Source: Arenibacter certesii DSM 19833 (GTDB lineage Bacteria; Bacteroidota; Bacteroidia; Flavobacteriales; Flavobacteriaceae). From it: a stretch of 64,000 nt of DNA. The notes beneath the pieces were generated by a model. It worked only from the letters and a program-made list of their open reading frames with translations. It searched no databases and was not told where the DNA came from. How positions within the stretch are numbered: position 1 is the first letter of the stretch; each line of letters opens with the position of its first letter. This document shows, piece by piece, positions 28,528-38,090 of this stretch. The translations under genes were made by a program, and so were the position numbers. The DNA lies in contig NZ_AUCB01000015.1 in NCBI RefSeq assembly GCF_000429545.1, forward strand, positions 1 through 64,000, given 5' to 3'.

Positions 28528-29547
28528 ATGAGTAAAAAAATTACGATTTATGATTTAGCTAAAACTCTTGGCGTTTCGGCTGGTACCATAAGTAGAAGCC
28601 TAAACGACCATCCATCCATTAGCCAAAAAACAAAGGATCGGGTAGTTGCCAAAGCAAATGAACTTGGCTATAAGACCAATAAATTTGCCGCCAACCTCAG
28701 CAAGCAGCAGACCAATACCATAGGCGTAATTGTGCCTAGATTAAACTCCAACTTTATGTCCACTATACTAGCTGGGATAGAGAAAATAGTAAACGAGGCC
28801 GGCTATAATTTAATTATAAACCAATCCTTGGAATCCATGGAAAAAGAGAAATTAAATGCCAAGACCCTTTTTAATAATAGTGTTGATGCCTTAATCGTAT
28901 CACTAGCATACGACACATCTAGTTTTGACCATTTTACTCCTTTTATCCAACATAAAGTCCCGCTGCTTTTTTTAGACAGAGTGCACAATCTACCCAATTG
29001 CGCAACTTTAATCATAAACAATAGGCTAGCCGGATATGAGGCAACGGAACATTTAATCCAACAAGGCTGTAAGAACCTCCTTTATGTGGGTGGCAACCAA
29101 AAAAGAAATGTATATTCAGACCGATTTAAAGGCTTTAAAGACGCTCTTGCCAATTACGAATTAGTGTTTAAAGAAGCTAATATTTTAGAATCTGACCTCA
29201 ACCCAACTTCTATTGGTGAGGTAATTAATCACATAAAAAAATCAGCAAAACAAATTGATGGGGTTTTTGTAGCTAACGATACGCTTGCTGCACACCTTAT
29301 AAAAAATTTAATCATAGAAGGCTATAATATTCCAGAAGACCTTAAAATAATCGGCTTTAATAACGATCCAGTTTCAGAATTAGTTACCCCTAGCCTTAGC
29401 ACCATAGACTACCCTGGATATGAGATGGGAGTTTTGGCAGGCCAAAGTGTTATAAGTCATTTAAATGGTAGCATCAATTTTCAATCTGCCAACACTATCA
29501 CGCTAAGACACCAATTAATAATACGAGAATCTACTCAAAAACAATAA
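28528..29547 (+). CDS. LacI-family transcriptional regulator of the uronate/SusCD locus
   Basis: The 339-residue protein begins MSKKITIYDLAKTLGVSAGTISRSLND, a LacI helix-turn-helix, with hinge NKFAANLSKQQTNTIGVIVPRL and a sugar-binding-protein-like domain (LLFLDRVHN, IDGVFVANDTLAAHLI, KIIGFNNDP). The ATG at 28528 is chosen; an in-frame TTG ten codons earlier precedes the conserved domain and is less likely. It is transcribed away from susC and is followed after 9 bp by the ThuA-like gene. The effector is probably a uronate-pathway intermediate, which is inference. Confidence 0.92.
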   Translation: MSKKITIYDLAKTLGVSAGTISRSLNDHPSISQKTKDRVVAKANELGYKTNKFAANLSKQQTNTIGVIVPRLNSNFMSTILAGIEKIVNEAGYNLIINQSLESMEKEKLNAKTLFNNSVDALIVSLAYDTSSFDHFTPFIQHKVPLLFLDRVHNLPNCATLIINNRLAGYEATEHLIQQGCKNLLYVGGNQKRNVYSDRFKGFKDALANYELVFKEANILESDLNPTSIGEVINHIKKSAKQIDGVFVANDTLAAHLIKNLIIEGYNIPEDLKIIGFNNDPVSELVTPSLSTIDYPGYEMGVLAGQSVISHLNGSINFQSANTITLRHQLIIRESTQKQ

Positions 29548-29556
29548 ATACCAATT

Positions 29557-30474
29557 ATGAAAAAAACAATCTTAACTAGCTTAACCCTTCTTTTTATCGG
29601 CTCACTATGGGCGCAAAGCTTGGAGTCTTTTCCTATAACCGACCAATGGCTAGCCAATATAGAACGTATGGCTCCTACCGCTCCCCGCGTTAAAGCAAGT
29701 ACAAAAAAAGTGCTTGTCTTTTCACAACATACCGGCTTTTATCATTGGACTACCCCACACAACAATGAAATGCTAAAAATTTTAGCAAATAAAACAGGCG
29801 CCTTTGAGATTACCATTGCATACGACATTGATAGCTTTGACAAAAGAAACCTTAAAAAATATGATGCCATCGTCCTAAACAATTCCAATCCTGCCGGTCC
29901 TAAGCGCGATTTGTTCTGGGACCTTTTAAAAAAGAACAGTAGCCTTTCCGAGCCAGTGATAGCAAAATTGGCGGCTGATTACGAGAAAAACCTAATAGAT
30001 TTTGTAGCAAAAGGAGGTGGACTAATGATTCTACATGGAGCAATCACAGTTCAGAACAACTCTGAAGAATTTAGCGCAATGACAGGAGGAAGTTTTGATT
30101 ATCACCCCAAACAACAGGAAATGCACCTAAAAGAAGTAGACCCCAACCACGTATTGGTACAAGCTTTCAAAGGAAAGGGATTTATCCACGAAGACGAACC
30201 TTATTTTTTTAAGAATGCCTATTTTGATTATAACTTTCGACCGCTTTTATATATAGAAGCAGATAAATTGGAAGATGTAAGACATGAAGTAAAACATAAT
30301 AAAGTATATGTTTCTTGGATAAAGCGACATGGAAAGGGAAGGGTATTTTATAGCTCTCCTTCCCATAATGCGCAGAGCATGGACAATCCCGAACTACTCC
30401 AATTCTTTCTGGATGGCCTGCAATATGTTGTTGGAGACCTAAAAGCTGATGACAGCCCAATTGGCAAACCTTGA
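29557..30474 (+). CDS. Exported ThuA-like domain protein
   Basis: The 305-residue protein has a signal peptide ending SLWAQS. The ThuA-like glutamine-amidotransferase fold follows: KVLVFSQHTGFYHWTTPH, YDAIVLNNSNPAGPKRD, GGGLMILHGAI, DYHPKQQEMHLKEVDPNHVLVQAF and GRVFYSSPSHNAQS. ThuA was linked to trehalose use through 3-keto-trehalose, and ThuA domains recur with Gfo/Idh oxidoreductases and DUF1080 proteins. No catalytic mechanism is established for this branch. Co-transcription with the LacI regulator ties it to the SusCD locus. Confidence 0.82.
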   Translation: MKKTILTSLTLLFIGSLWAQSLESFPITDQWLANIERMAPTAPRVKASTKKVLVFSQHTGFYHWTTPHNNEMLKILANKTGAFEITIAYDIDSFDKRNLKKYDAIVLNNSNPAGPKRDLFWDLLKKNSSLSEPVIAKLAADYEKNLIDFVAKGGGLMILHGAITVQNNSEEFSAMTGGSFDYHPKQQEMHLKEVDPNHVLVQAFKGKGFIHEDEPYFFKNAYFDYNFRPLLYIEADKLEDVRHEVKHNKVYVSWIKRHGKGRVFYSSPSHNAQSMDNPELLQFFLDGLQYVVGDLKADDSPIGKP

Positions 30475-30501
30475 TGATTTAACTAAAAATAGCTATTTCA
30501 A

Positions 30502-30536
30502 AAAAAATGCGCATCTAATTTGGATGCGCATTTTTT
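30502..30536. terminator. Bidirectional terminator between thuA-like gene and uxaC
   Basis: A perfect 14-bp stem (30502-30515 with 30523-30536) encloses a 7-nt loop, with A and T tracts as the outer arms. It serves the convergent genes on both strands. Confidence 0.9.
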
Positions 30537-30584
30537 ATACTACCCTAACATACAGTGCCCTATTAGAGACCACAGTAGTTAGGT

Positions 30585-31991
30585 CTATTTATTAAATTCG
30601 AAATAGGACTTTGCATTATAATAAGAGATATCCGAAACAATCTTGCCCAGCCACTTTTCATCCGCAGGCAATTCGCCGTTTACCACATCCTTGGCAATAA
30701 GATTACACAATATCCTTCTAAAATATTCGTGTCTAGTGAACGATAAGAAGCTGCGTGAATCGGTTAACATCCCCACAAAACAGCTTAGCAGCCCCATGTT
30801 AGACAAGGTATTCATTTGGTCTTCCATGCCGTCTTTTTGGTCCAAAAACCACCAGCCCGATCCAAATTGCACTTTTCCCTTTACGGATCCATCGTTAAAA
30901 TTACCTATCATGGTTGCAATAACCGGATTATCGGCAGGATTAAGATTATAAATGATGGTCTTCCCCAATTGATCAGTACTATCCAAAGCATTTAAAAATC
31001 CACTTAAAGCCCTCGCTTGGGAAAAATCCCCAATGGAATCAAACCCAGTATCGGGCCCCAATTTTGTTAAGAGTCTTTTATTATTATCACGAATGGCCCC
31101 GAGATGAAACTGTTGCACCCATCCCATTTTATGATATGTTCTTCCTAAGAATAACAATACCTGGGCTTTAAAATAATGCACCTCTTCTTGAGAAATAGTT
31201 TGTGCATTCTTAACCTTTAGAAAAATATCTTTTAAATTATAGCTTCCTTCTTTAAAGAAGTACAATTGTTCCAAACCGTGGTCTGCCAATCTGCAGCCAT
31301 GATCATGAAAATATTGAATCCTATTATCCAAAACAGATAGCAAATCCTCATAGCTATTAATCGCTATCCCAGAAGCTTCAGTCAACTGCTCCAAGTACTG
31401 CAAAAAAGCTTTTCCTCCTTCTATTGCAAAAGCCTTATCCGGTCTAAAGGTAGGATAGACCTTTGGTGAAACTCCCTGCTCCTGAATACTTTTATGGTAT
31501 TCCAAGGTAGCTATTGGTTCATCCGTAGTGCAAAGCGACTCTACCTGCTGTTGTTGCAATAAGCCTTGTGTGAAATGGGATTTATTTACTAATTGCGCAT
31601 TGGTTTTTTCATAAATACCTTCTGCTGTATTAGGTCCCAACAATTCCTGGACACCAAAATACCGCTTCAACTCCAGATGTGTCCAATGATACAATGGATT
31701 TCTAACCGTAAAAGGAACGGTAGCGGCCCAATGCACAAATTTCTCCTTGTCAGAAGCGCTTCCTGTAATATATTTTTCATCTACACCTATTGTACGCATG
31801 GCCCTCCATTTATAGTGATCACCAGCCAACCACGCCTCACTTATAGTCTGAAACTGATGATTATCCGCTATTTCCTTAGGCGACAAATGGTTGTGATAAT
31901 CTATAATAGGTAAGTCTTTGGCATAATCGTGATATAGTCTTTTAGCGAAATCACTCTGCAATAAAAAATCATCATCCAAAAAATTCTTCAT
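30585..31991 (-). CDS. uxaC: Glucuronate (uronate) isomerase
   Basis: The 468-residue enzyme of the amidohydrolase fold isomerises D-glucuronate to D-fructuronate, and D-galacturonate to D-tagaturonate. LPIIDYHNHLSPKEIADN contains the metal-binding HxH. ESLCTTDEP, PTFRPDKAF, LADHGLEQ and KMGWVQQFHLGAIRDNN match UxaC, as does SFLSFTRHEYFRRILC near the end. Length equals E. coli UxaC (470). It completes the path shared with the SDR and UxuA, although it lies in a separate minus-strand unit behind the cytochrome gene (92-bp gap). Confidence 0.97.
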   Translation of the reverse strand: MKNFLDDDFLLQSDFAKRLYHDYAKDLPIIDYHNHLSPKEIADNHQFQTISEAWLAGDHYKWRAMRTIGVDEKYITGSASDKEKFVHWAATVPFTVRNPLYHWTHLELKRYFGVQELLGPNTAEGIYEKTNAQLVNKSHFTQGLLQQQQVESLCTTDEPIATLEYHKSIQEQGVSPKVYPTFRPDKAFAIEGGKAFLQYLEQLTEASGIAINSYEDLLSVLDNRIQYFHDHGCRLADHGLEQLYFFKEGSYNLKDIFLKVKNAQTISQEEVHYFKAQVLLFLGRTYHKMGWVQQFHLGAIRDNNKRLLTKLGPDTGFDSIGDFSQARALSGFLNALDSTDQLGKTIIYNLNPADNPVIATMIGNFNDGSVKGKVQFGSGWWFLDQKDGMEDQMNTLSNMGLLSCFVGMLTDSRSFLSFTRHEYFRRILCNLIAKDVVNGELPADEKWLGKIVSDISYYNAKSYFEFNK

Positions 31992-32083
31992 TTCATAAGG
32001 GCGTTAAATGTGTTTTATACTATCTTATAATACGCTATCTCATAACTATCTTGCAGAACAGCAGTAGATCTATCAATATTTTG

Positions 32084-34339
32084 CTAATGATCAGCATCGA
32101 TCAAATCTCTTAATTCTGCCTCCGTAAACTCCATACCACTTTTTGATTTTTGGTCACGAAGTGATTTTATGTTAGAAGCCTTCAAAGATCTAGGCCTATT
32201 AGAAAAAGCATTGGTTACGTACGAAATCATATCTGCAATATCCTGATCAGAAATATCCCGATTGTTAACTAGGCCAGGCATTTGATGCCCCTCATCATAG
32301 GTTTCACCATTTATTAATAATGGTCCTTTTAGACCATGTAGCATTATTAATCCCAATTGCTCCAAATGCGTAGAAATATATTCGGAACCCAATAAAGGAG
32401 GTGCTAATCCGGCAATACCCTCCCCACTAGGAGAGTGGCAAGAAGCACATATTTGCCTAAAAAGGGTTGCTCCCTTGGTTCTAGAATCCGTTTGCGGTAA
32501 TTTTTTAGAATAAATAAAATTAGGCTTGTCATTAATTTTCCGCTCCCTTGTCACAGCTATCATTGAACTCATATCCGACTCCTCATTAACACCTTTCTCC
32601 CCTAAATAAACCTCTAATGGATCTATCACAGCTTCGGCACCACTTATTATAGCTTCATGAACTATTTTATTTTCCTGGTATTTTTTTATTAATTCATCAA
32701 TAATTGGGAAAAACAGCTCTTTATTTTCCTTAGCCCAAATACCTACAGTGGAGGCCAGGTACATGTCCAAAGCAACCTCATCCCTTTTTAAAAGTTCTTT
32801 AAAAAGATCATAAGCCACAGGTAGATTTCTCTCCTCTACAAAATTCTCCATCAACACCAAACCATGTGCCGCTACCTCAGCACTAGAACTTAACACCACT
32901 TCGTGCAACACATCAAAATTAAGCGCATCCAAACCTTCCAAGGTATATAGTGCGTGTATCTGACTCAGAGGGTTGCTGCTATCCTCTATCAGTTTCTTAA
33001 GTTCAGGAACAAGAGCTAAGTTGCGCCTATGAATCAATAATTGTTGGGCACGGTCTCGGATCCATCCATTACTACTGCCCAATAAATTCACTAGATCTTT
33101 CTCCGATAATGTACTGAGGTCCACAGTTTTGGTTTCTGGCGCATTGGAATTTTTAATCCTAAGAATCCTACCGTAATCCAAAATCGTATCCAACTGTTTT
33201 TCTGCCGATATTTTTTTAAGGTAGGGGGTTAAAAATGCATAGTGTTGTATTACTCCCCGATGCATATCTACCACATACATATTTCCATCTGGCCCATTGG
33301 AGAGGTTTACGGGTCGAAACCCTTCATCAACTGAAGCTAAAAACTCCTTTCCCTCCCATGCCTGTTTAGCCTCTACCATGCCATCTTTAAAGGTAGTAAT
33401 ATTTCTTTTGATGGCATTTATTTCTGGGATACACACAAAAACATTTTGGTCATAACCATCGGGAAACAACCCCCCTCTATACACCAAGGGGCCACAAGCA
33501 GCTGTCACATGCATCAGCAGACTATCTTGGTTTAGCACCCCTTTCTCATAACCCCTGTTTACCGATGCAGCATGTAGCGGATATACACGCTGGTCTTTGG
33601 TAAGCACTTGATTTACACCATGTCTTGGCACCATATACTTATTACGCACCAATCTATTTGGCAGAACATGATCTCCCATTAATTGGGTAGAATTATTGTT
33701 GTAATAGAGTCGGCCAAAATTATCATGGGTAATTCCCCACTGTCCCCTTTGGGTAGTAGGTTCTTTCTTCCAAACTCCGTTTTTTCGCTGATATCTGAAG
33801 TTAGATTTAGCATTATATATCCAATTGTCCACGTTCATCATTAACCCATTGGGTTGATGCTCTGGATTCCCTACGGTTGCATATAGTGAATCTACTAATA
33901 CCCTGTTAGTAGGTTTATCCTCTTCAATTTCCACGAACCATAGATTGGGCGACTCTACATATAATAGCCCCCCATAAACCAAAGCCAAAGCCCGCGGCAT
34001 AACTAGACTGTCTAAAAAGGGTTTGGCATGATCCATAATCCCGTCCTTATCCAAATCCTCTAATATCGTAATAGACCCTGTAGGCAACTCTTCTCCGGTA
34101 CCATCCAAATTTTGCATAAAACCAGGCATCTCTGCTACCCAAATTCGACCTTTATCATCAAAATCCAAGGCCACAGGTGCAACTAGGAGTGGCTCTGAGG
34201 CTACAACCTCCAACGAAAAACCATCTTCCAGAGTATAATCGTCAAGAGAAATGACAGGCTCTTTAAATGAGGGTTTACAAGAAATTATGACAAGAAAAAG
34301 TAAAAAATATCGTGCTAAACCCATGAATTGTGATGACAT
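32084..34339 (-). CDS. Exported PVC-type propeller/HEAT/cytochrome c lipoprotein
   Basis: The 751-residue protein has a lipobox signal (FLVIISCKPSF). The N-terminal half (about 35-390) is a beta-propeller of the putative membrane-bound dehydrogenase type, with VAPVALDFDDKGRIWVAEMPGFM, NGPDGNMYVVDMHRG and NPEHQPNGLMMNVDNW. A HEAT-like helical stretch follows. The C-terminus is a cytochrome c domain with CASCH at about 632-636 and a likely Met ligand in GHQMPGL. It probably oxidises a sugar or alcohol and passes electrons on through haem. It lies directly before uxaC. Confidence 0.85.
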   Translation of the reverse strand: MSSQFMGLARYFLLFLVIISCKPSFKEPVISLDDYTLEDGFSLEVVASEPLLVAPVALDFDDKGRIWVAEMPGFMQNLDGTGEELPTGSITILEDLDKDGIMDHAKPFLDSLVMPRALALVYGGLLYVESPNLWFVEIEEDKPTNRVLVDSLYATVGNPEHQPNGLMMNVDNWIYNAKSNFRYQRKNGVWKKEPTTQRGQWGITHDNFGRLYYNNNSTQLMGDHVLPNRLVRNKYMVPRHGVNQVLTKDQRVYPLHAASVNRGYEKGVLNQDSLLMHVTAACGPLVYRGGLFPDGYDQNVFVCIPEINAIKRNITTFKDGMVEAKQAWEGKEFLASVDEGFRPVNLSNGPDGNMYVVDMHRGVIQHYAFLTPYLKKISAEKQLDTILDYGRILRIKNSNAPETKTVDLSTLSEKDLVNLLGSSNGWIRDRAQQLLIHRRNLALVPELKKLIEDSSNPLSQIHALYTLEGLDALNFDVLHEVVLSSSAEVAAHGLVLMENFVEERNLPVAYDLFKELLKRDEVALDMYLASTVGIWAKENKELFFPIIDELIKKYQENKIVHEAIISGAEAVIDPLEVYLGEKGVNEESDMSSMIAVTRERKINDKPNFIYSKKLPQTDSRTKGATLFRQICASCHSPSGEGIAGLAPPLLGSEYISTHLEQLGLIMLHGLKGPLLINGETYDEGHQMPGLVNNRDISDQDIADMISYVTNAFSNRPRSLKASNIKSLRDQKSKSGMEFTEAELRDLIDADH

Positions 34340-34617
34340 TGTAATTTGAATATTTGTACTGCTTGAGCAATGAACTTTTTAGTAATAGCAAATTAGGGTC
34401 ATTAAAAATTCCTGACAATTCACTATTAATTTTAAAATCATTAAAAATAGCACAGTACCTCTTAAATTACTAACCTAACAAAACATTTTTAAATAGATTT
34501 AAAAAATGAGGTAAGTTATAAATGTTAAATTTAGGCCCCTATTTATATTTCATATAAGCTTAAGCACCAATATTCATCAAAAAAAACTAATTCTGAATAA
34601 TACTATTATTGATTAAA

Positions 34618-36495
34618 TCATCTGATAGGCAACCGTATTTGCGAAGGATATTTTTTAGAGTGATGCACTTTATTTTTGGCTATAACGCCTTCGGATTCAT
34701 CATAATTATTTCCACCGGTGTTTAGATTGCGTGCAAAACGCGGAAAATTACTACTTGAAATCTCAATTCTAATACGATGGCCTTTTTTAAAATAGTTACT
34801 TGTGGACATTGGTGTTAAATCTACTTTATATACTTTTCCTTCTTCCATGAATACTTCTTTATCATAGCCTTCCCTATACCGCACACGCTGTATAGTTTCG
34901 TCAAGGTTGTACGCCGTACCGTCGGGGTATACATCTATTAGCTTAATAGTAAAATCTGTATCCTTAGCATCCGAAGAAACGTAGAGGGTAGATTCAATAA
35001 AACCGGTCACTTCTGTCCCTTCTTTAAGAACGTCGGTTGTATACACAAGGATATCGGAGCGTTCTTCCAACTTCTGCTGATCAAAAGCACCACCTTCCAC
35101 GGCATTTCCAGTGCAACAAACATTGCCGCCCAAAGAACTCACTGGGTCCATGGGATCATAAATAAAGGCATCGGGGTTATCATTGGAAGCCCGCTTCCTT
35201 GTTAGGGTGCCATTGCCATTAACGGTATTGGCATCCCCGTTGCTATTTAGATAATACGTAACCATTTTAGAGTCTGCCGGCGGCCATTCATCTGCCGACT
35301 TCCATTCGTTAGCACCCATTGTATAATATTGCACTCGAGGAGTTTTTGCCTTAAAATCGTTCTTTTCTCCTTTAAGCCAAAGATCCCACCACCCATAGAT
35401 CTGTTCCTCATAATTTAAACGCGCATCACCTACACTGCGTTGTCCTACTATAGTGTTTTCAGTTGCACGGGTAAAGGCACAATGCAAAGTGGGTGCAATT
35501 ACTAAATATTGATTTTCACGGATCTCGGCGTCTTTTGAATTATTGCGAACATGGTTAAACAATGCCAAATTTGGGGTAATGGAAACATCGTACCAAGAGG
35601 CGAACCAAAAACTTGGGGCGCCTATTTCCATAGTATCGTGATAAAGGCCCCCTTCATACCAGGCTGGATCGTTTGGTTTCCGAACCACCATTCTATCAAA
35701 AATTTCGCGTTTCCCATTCATGTTTTTTACGATATCCTGAAGAGGCAAATGCTTAAGTGCCTCTTCCATGTCTATCACTGGGTTTTTAGGAGCTAGGTCA
35801 TAAAATCTAGAAATTCGGATTAAATCTTCCTGGGTAGCCCCCTCGGGTATCCTAGGTTTAAATTTATCATGCTCTACACCGTATAACCAAGAGAAAAACA
35901 GAAGCTGTTCTACACCCCCACGATACCAGTTCCCCTGTTCCTGGATGTTACCGACAGTGCCAATTCCTGCTCCAAATCCCTGTGGTACCATAGCGGCATG
36001 TGATGGATGATCAAGAGCAGAAACTGCCATTTGCCATTCAGCTGTTGAAGAACAGCCATAAGTTCCTATTTTTCCATTAGACCAAGACTGATCTGCCATC
36101 CAAGAAAAAGCATCATATCCATCTGTGAGCGGCAGTCCCAAAATATCCCATTCCCCTTCGGAGAAAAACCTTCCACGTTCATTTTGTACCACATAGGCAT
36201 AACCACGTTTAACCGCTTCATAAGCTTGTTCGGCAGTTCGGGTCCGGCGTTCGCCATCTACCCAAGTATTAAAATTGTACGGGGTACGCGAAAAAATAAC
36301 AGGCACTTTTTCATTCATTTTAGGTCTGTAAATATCAGTTGCCAGACGAACACCGTCTCGCATGGGCATCATTACCTTTTGTTCAACAATTGCGATTTCA
36401 TCCAGTTTTTTAAAAATATCGGAAGCCTCTTGTCCATAGAATATTTGCAAAGAAAATATGAGGAATAATACGAAAGGAATTCGGTAAAGTTTCAT
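34618..36495 (-). CDS. Exported CocE/NonD-family (S15) hydrolase
   Basis: The 625-residue protein has a signal peptide ending FYGQ. The alpha/beta-hydrolase domain begins [17 protein letters not shown], as in cocaine esterase, glutaryl-7-ACA acylase and X-Pro dipeptidyl-peptidases. [12 protein letters not shown] holds the likely nucleophile Ser, where most relatives have GxSYxG. The C-terminal jelly-roll domain includes [26 protein letters not shown]. It should cut an ester or amide in the periplasm. It stands between a SusCD pair and the cytochrome-uxaC unit, and its natural substrate is unknown. Confidence 0.88.
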   Translation of the reverse strand: MKLYRIPFVLFLIFSLQIFYGQEASDIFKKLDEIAIVEQKVMMPMRDGVRLATDIYRPKMNEKVPVIFSRTPYNFNTWVDGERRTRTAEQAYEAVKRGYAYVVQNERGRFFSEGEWDILGLPLTDGYDAFSWMADQSWSNGKIGTYGCSSTAEWQMAVSALDHPSHAAMVPQGFGAGIGTVGNIQEQGNWYRGGVEQLLFFSWLYGVEHDKFKPRIPEGATQEDLIRISRFYDLAPKNPVIDMEEALKHLPLQDIVKNMNGKREIFDRMVVRKPNDPAWYEGGLYHDTMEIGAPSFWFASWYDVSITPNLALFNHVRNNSKDAEIRENQYLVIAPTLHCAFTRATENTIVGQRSVGDARLNYEEQIYGWWDLWLKGEKNDFKAKTPRVQYYTMGANEWKSADEWPPADSKMVTYYLNSNGDANTVNGNGTLTRKRASNDNPDAFIYDPMDPVSSLGGNVCCTGNAVEGGAFDQQKLEERSDILVYTTDVLKEGTEVTGFIESTLYVSSDAKDTDFTIKLIDVYPDGTAYNLDETIQRVRYREGYDKEVFMEEGKVYKVDLTPMSTSNYFKKGHRIRIEISSSNFPRFARNLNTGGNNYDESEGVIAKNKVHHSKKYPSQIRLPIR

Positions 36496-36670
36496 TAATC
36501 AAAGTTTTATTTATGGTTTTACCTTTTTCCTCTCTTCTAGTGGAATAGGGCGTAATTAAAATTTCTTGAGCTAAAAAATTTATGACTACAAAAGTGAATT
36601 GCCTTTTTAAAGAGACAGACTAATTTAAAGAAATTAATTATATCCTAAGCGCTTATACTTCTGAAAGTCA

Positions 36671-36699
36671 ATAAAAAAACCCGATAATAAATCATCGGG
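36671..36699 (-). terminator. Terminator after the second SusD gene
   Basis: CCCGAT (36680-36685) pairs with ATCGGG (36694-36699), and the minus-strand transcript runs into a T7 tract (complement of A7 at 36673-36679). It lies 50 bp after the susD stop and separates this pair from the S15 hydrolase gene. Confidence 0.75.
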
Positions 36700-36748
36700 C
36701 TTTAATTAGGGTCTGTTTATCCCTATGCTATATAAAATTGATAGTACT

Positions 36749-38080
36749 TTAATTGTTCTCAGGTAAAGGTATTGGCATAACATTGAACACCTGATCCCCA
36801 GCTCTATCGATAGGCAATGTATTTGATAAACCATATCGTCTTAAATCGAACAGTCTATGGTTTTCTGCCCATAATGAATACCTCCGTTGTTTTAAAAGTT
36901 CCGCAGTCAATGCAGCTACGGTTTGGGCACCTGTATAATCTGGAAGACTAGCTGAGTTCCGAATAACGTTTAAGGCATCCTCCGCATCCTGAAGGTTATT
37001 GGCAAGAATATTTGCTTCGGCATACACCAAAATTAATTCTTCGTTCCGAAGGAAATCTATAGGGCTAGTATCAGATTCATATAATAATGCTTCATGAGTT
37101 CCACTAAGATCATCTTGGGTTGTTGGGTTTGGTCTTAAAGCTGTTTTCTCCGCTACCCTTGTATCCCCATTCTCTGCATCCGCTATCCAAGAATTATGGA
37201 CTATTATCTGGTCTCCATTATTTGGCTTATCAACGGTTGAAGGAACTCTAAATACGGGGTTGCTTTGATCTCCACCGCCCAAACCAAAAATATGCTTAGG
37301 CCCAATTTCTAAATCTCCAGCTAAATCGAAATAAGAGTTAGTTAATGCAGTCAAGGCAGCATCGCCCTCACCAGCATATACCGCTGCTACACCTGCCAGT
37401 GCCCTATTAAACTCAGAAAAAGTAGAAGGAGTATCAAAGCCCTCAAAACCAGTACTTAATTCAAAAACAAAATTGTTCCCAGCATTGGAGAGGTGCTGTT
37501 CACCTTCATCTAATAGGGTGCGGACTCTCGCTAAACCTTCGTCAAACTCTACTATTGGCCCCATATTATCTGGATCGGATACATCTAAACGCGCTTTTCC
37601 ATACGATTTAAGCACTTGTATTAATTCTTCTGCCATCATGGTCTTGGCAAATCCGAGATAGCCATTCATTTCTGTTTCGGTTACGGCATCAGTATTCATA
37701 ACAGCTTCTAACAAGAGACTTACGTTCTTGATACATCTATAATTCCCGTTCCATGATCCCGTGCTATAGAAAGAGTTATTATCCAAGGTAAGACCTCCCT
37801 TACCCAGCATATCTCCAGTATACCTAGGCTCTGCATTAAAAAGATAAAGTTCTCTGGCCATGGTGCCATTGGCCATCACCTCTGTAGCCATACCATTACG
37901 AGAAGTAGATTCAATGCCCACCACTAGTTCGTTCAATTGACCTTTGGATGCCCCCTTTAGTACACCATCCACACTGGGTCCGTTGGGGTCTATCACTTCA
38001 TCAAAAGTACAAGAAACCATAAGGAAGACTATTGGGATCATGAAGGTCTTGATCACTATAATTTTTATATTATTTTTCAT
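36749..38080 (-). CDS. SusD-like lipoprotein, short form
   Basis: The 443-residue protein has a lipobox signal (FLMVSCTFDEVIDPNGP). It lacks the length of most SusD proteins (500-650). C-terminal features such as NEELILVYAEANILANNLQDAEDALNVIRN (around 345-375) and LLKQRRYSLWAENHRLFDLRR match the SusD/RagB TPR region. It is translated 10 bp after its SusC partner and should be the surface binding subunit. No nearby enzyme fixes the ligand. Confidence 0.88.
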   Translation of the reverse strand: MKNNIKIIVIKTFMIPIVFLMVSCTFDEVIDPNGPSVDGVLKGASKGQLNELVVGIESTSRNGMATEVMANGTMARELYLFNAEPRYTGDMLGKGGLTLDNNSFYSTGSWNGNYRCIKNVSLLLEAVMNTDAVTETEMNGYLGFAKTMMAEELIQVLKSYGKARLDVSDPDNMGPIVEFDEGLARVRTLLDEGEQHLSNAGNNFVFELSTGFEGFDTPSTFSEFNRALAGVAAVYAGEGDAALTALTNSYFDLAGDLEIGPKHIFGLGGGDQSNPVFRVPSTVDKPNNGDQIIVHNSWIADAENGDTRVAEKTALRPNPTTQDDLSGTHEALLYESDTSPIDFLRNEELILVYAEANILANNLQDAEDALNVIRNSASLPDYTGAQTVAALTAELLKQRRYSLWAENHRLFDLRRYGLSNTLPIDRAGDQVFNVMPIPLPENN

Positions 38081-38090
38081 GTTATATATT

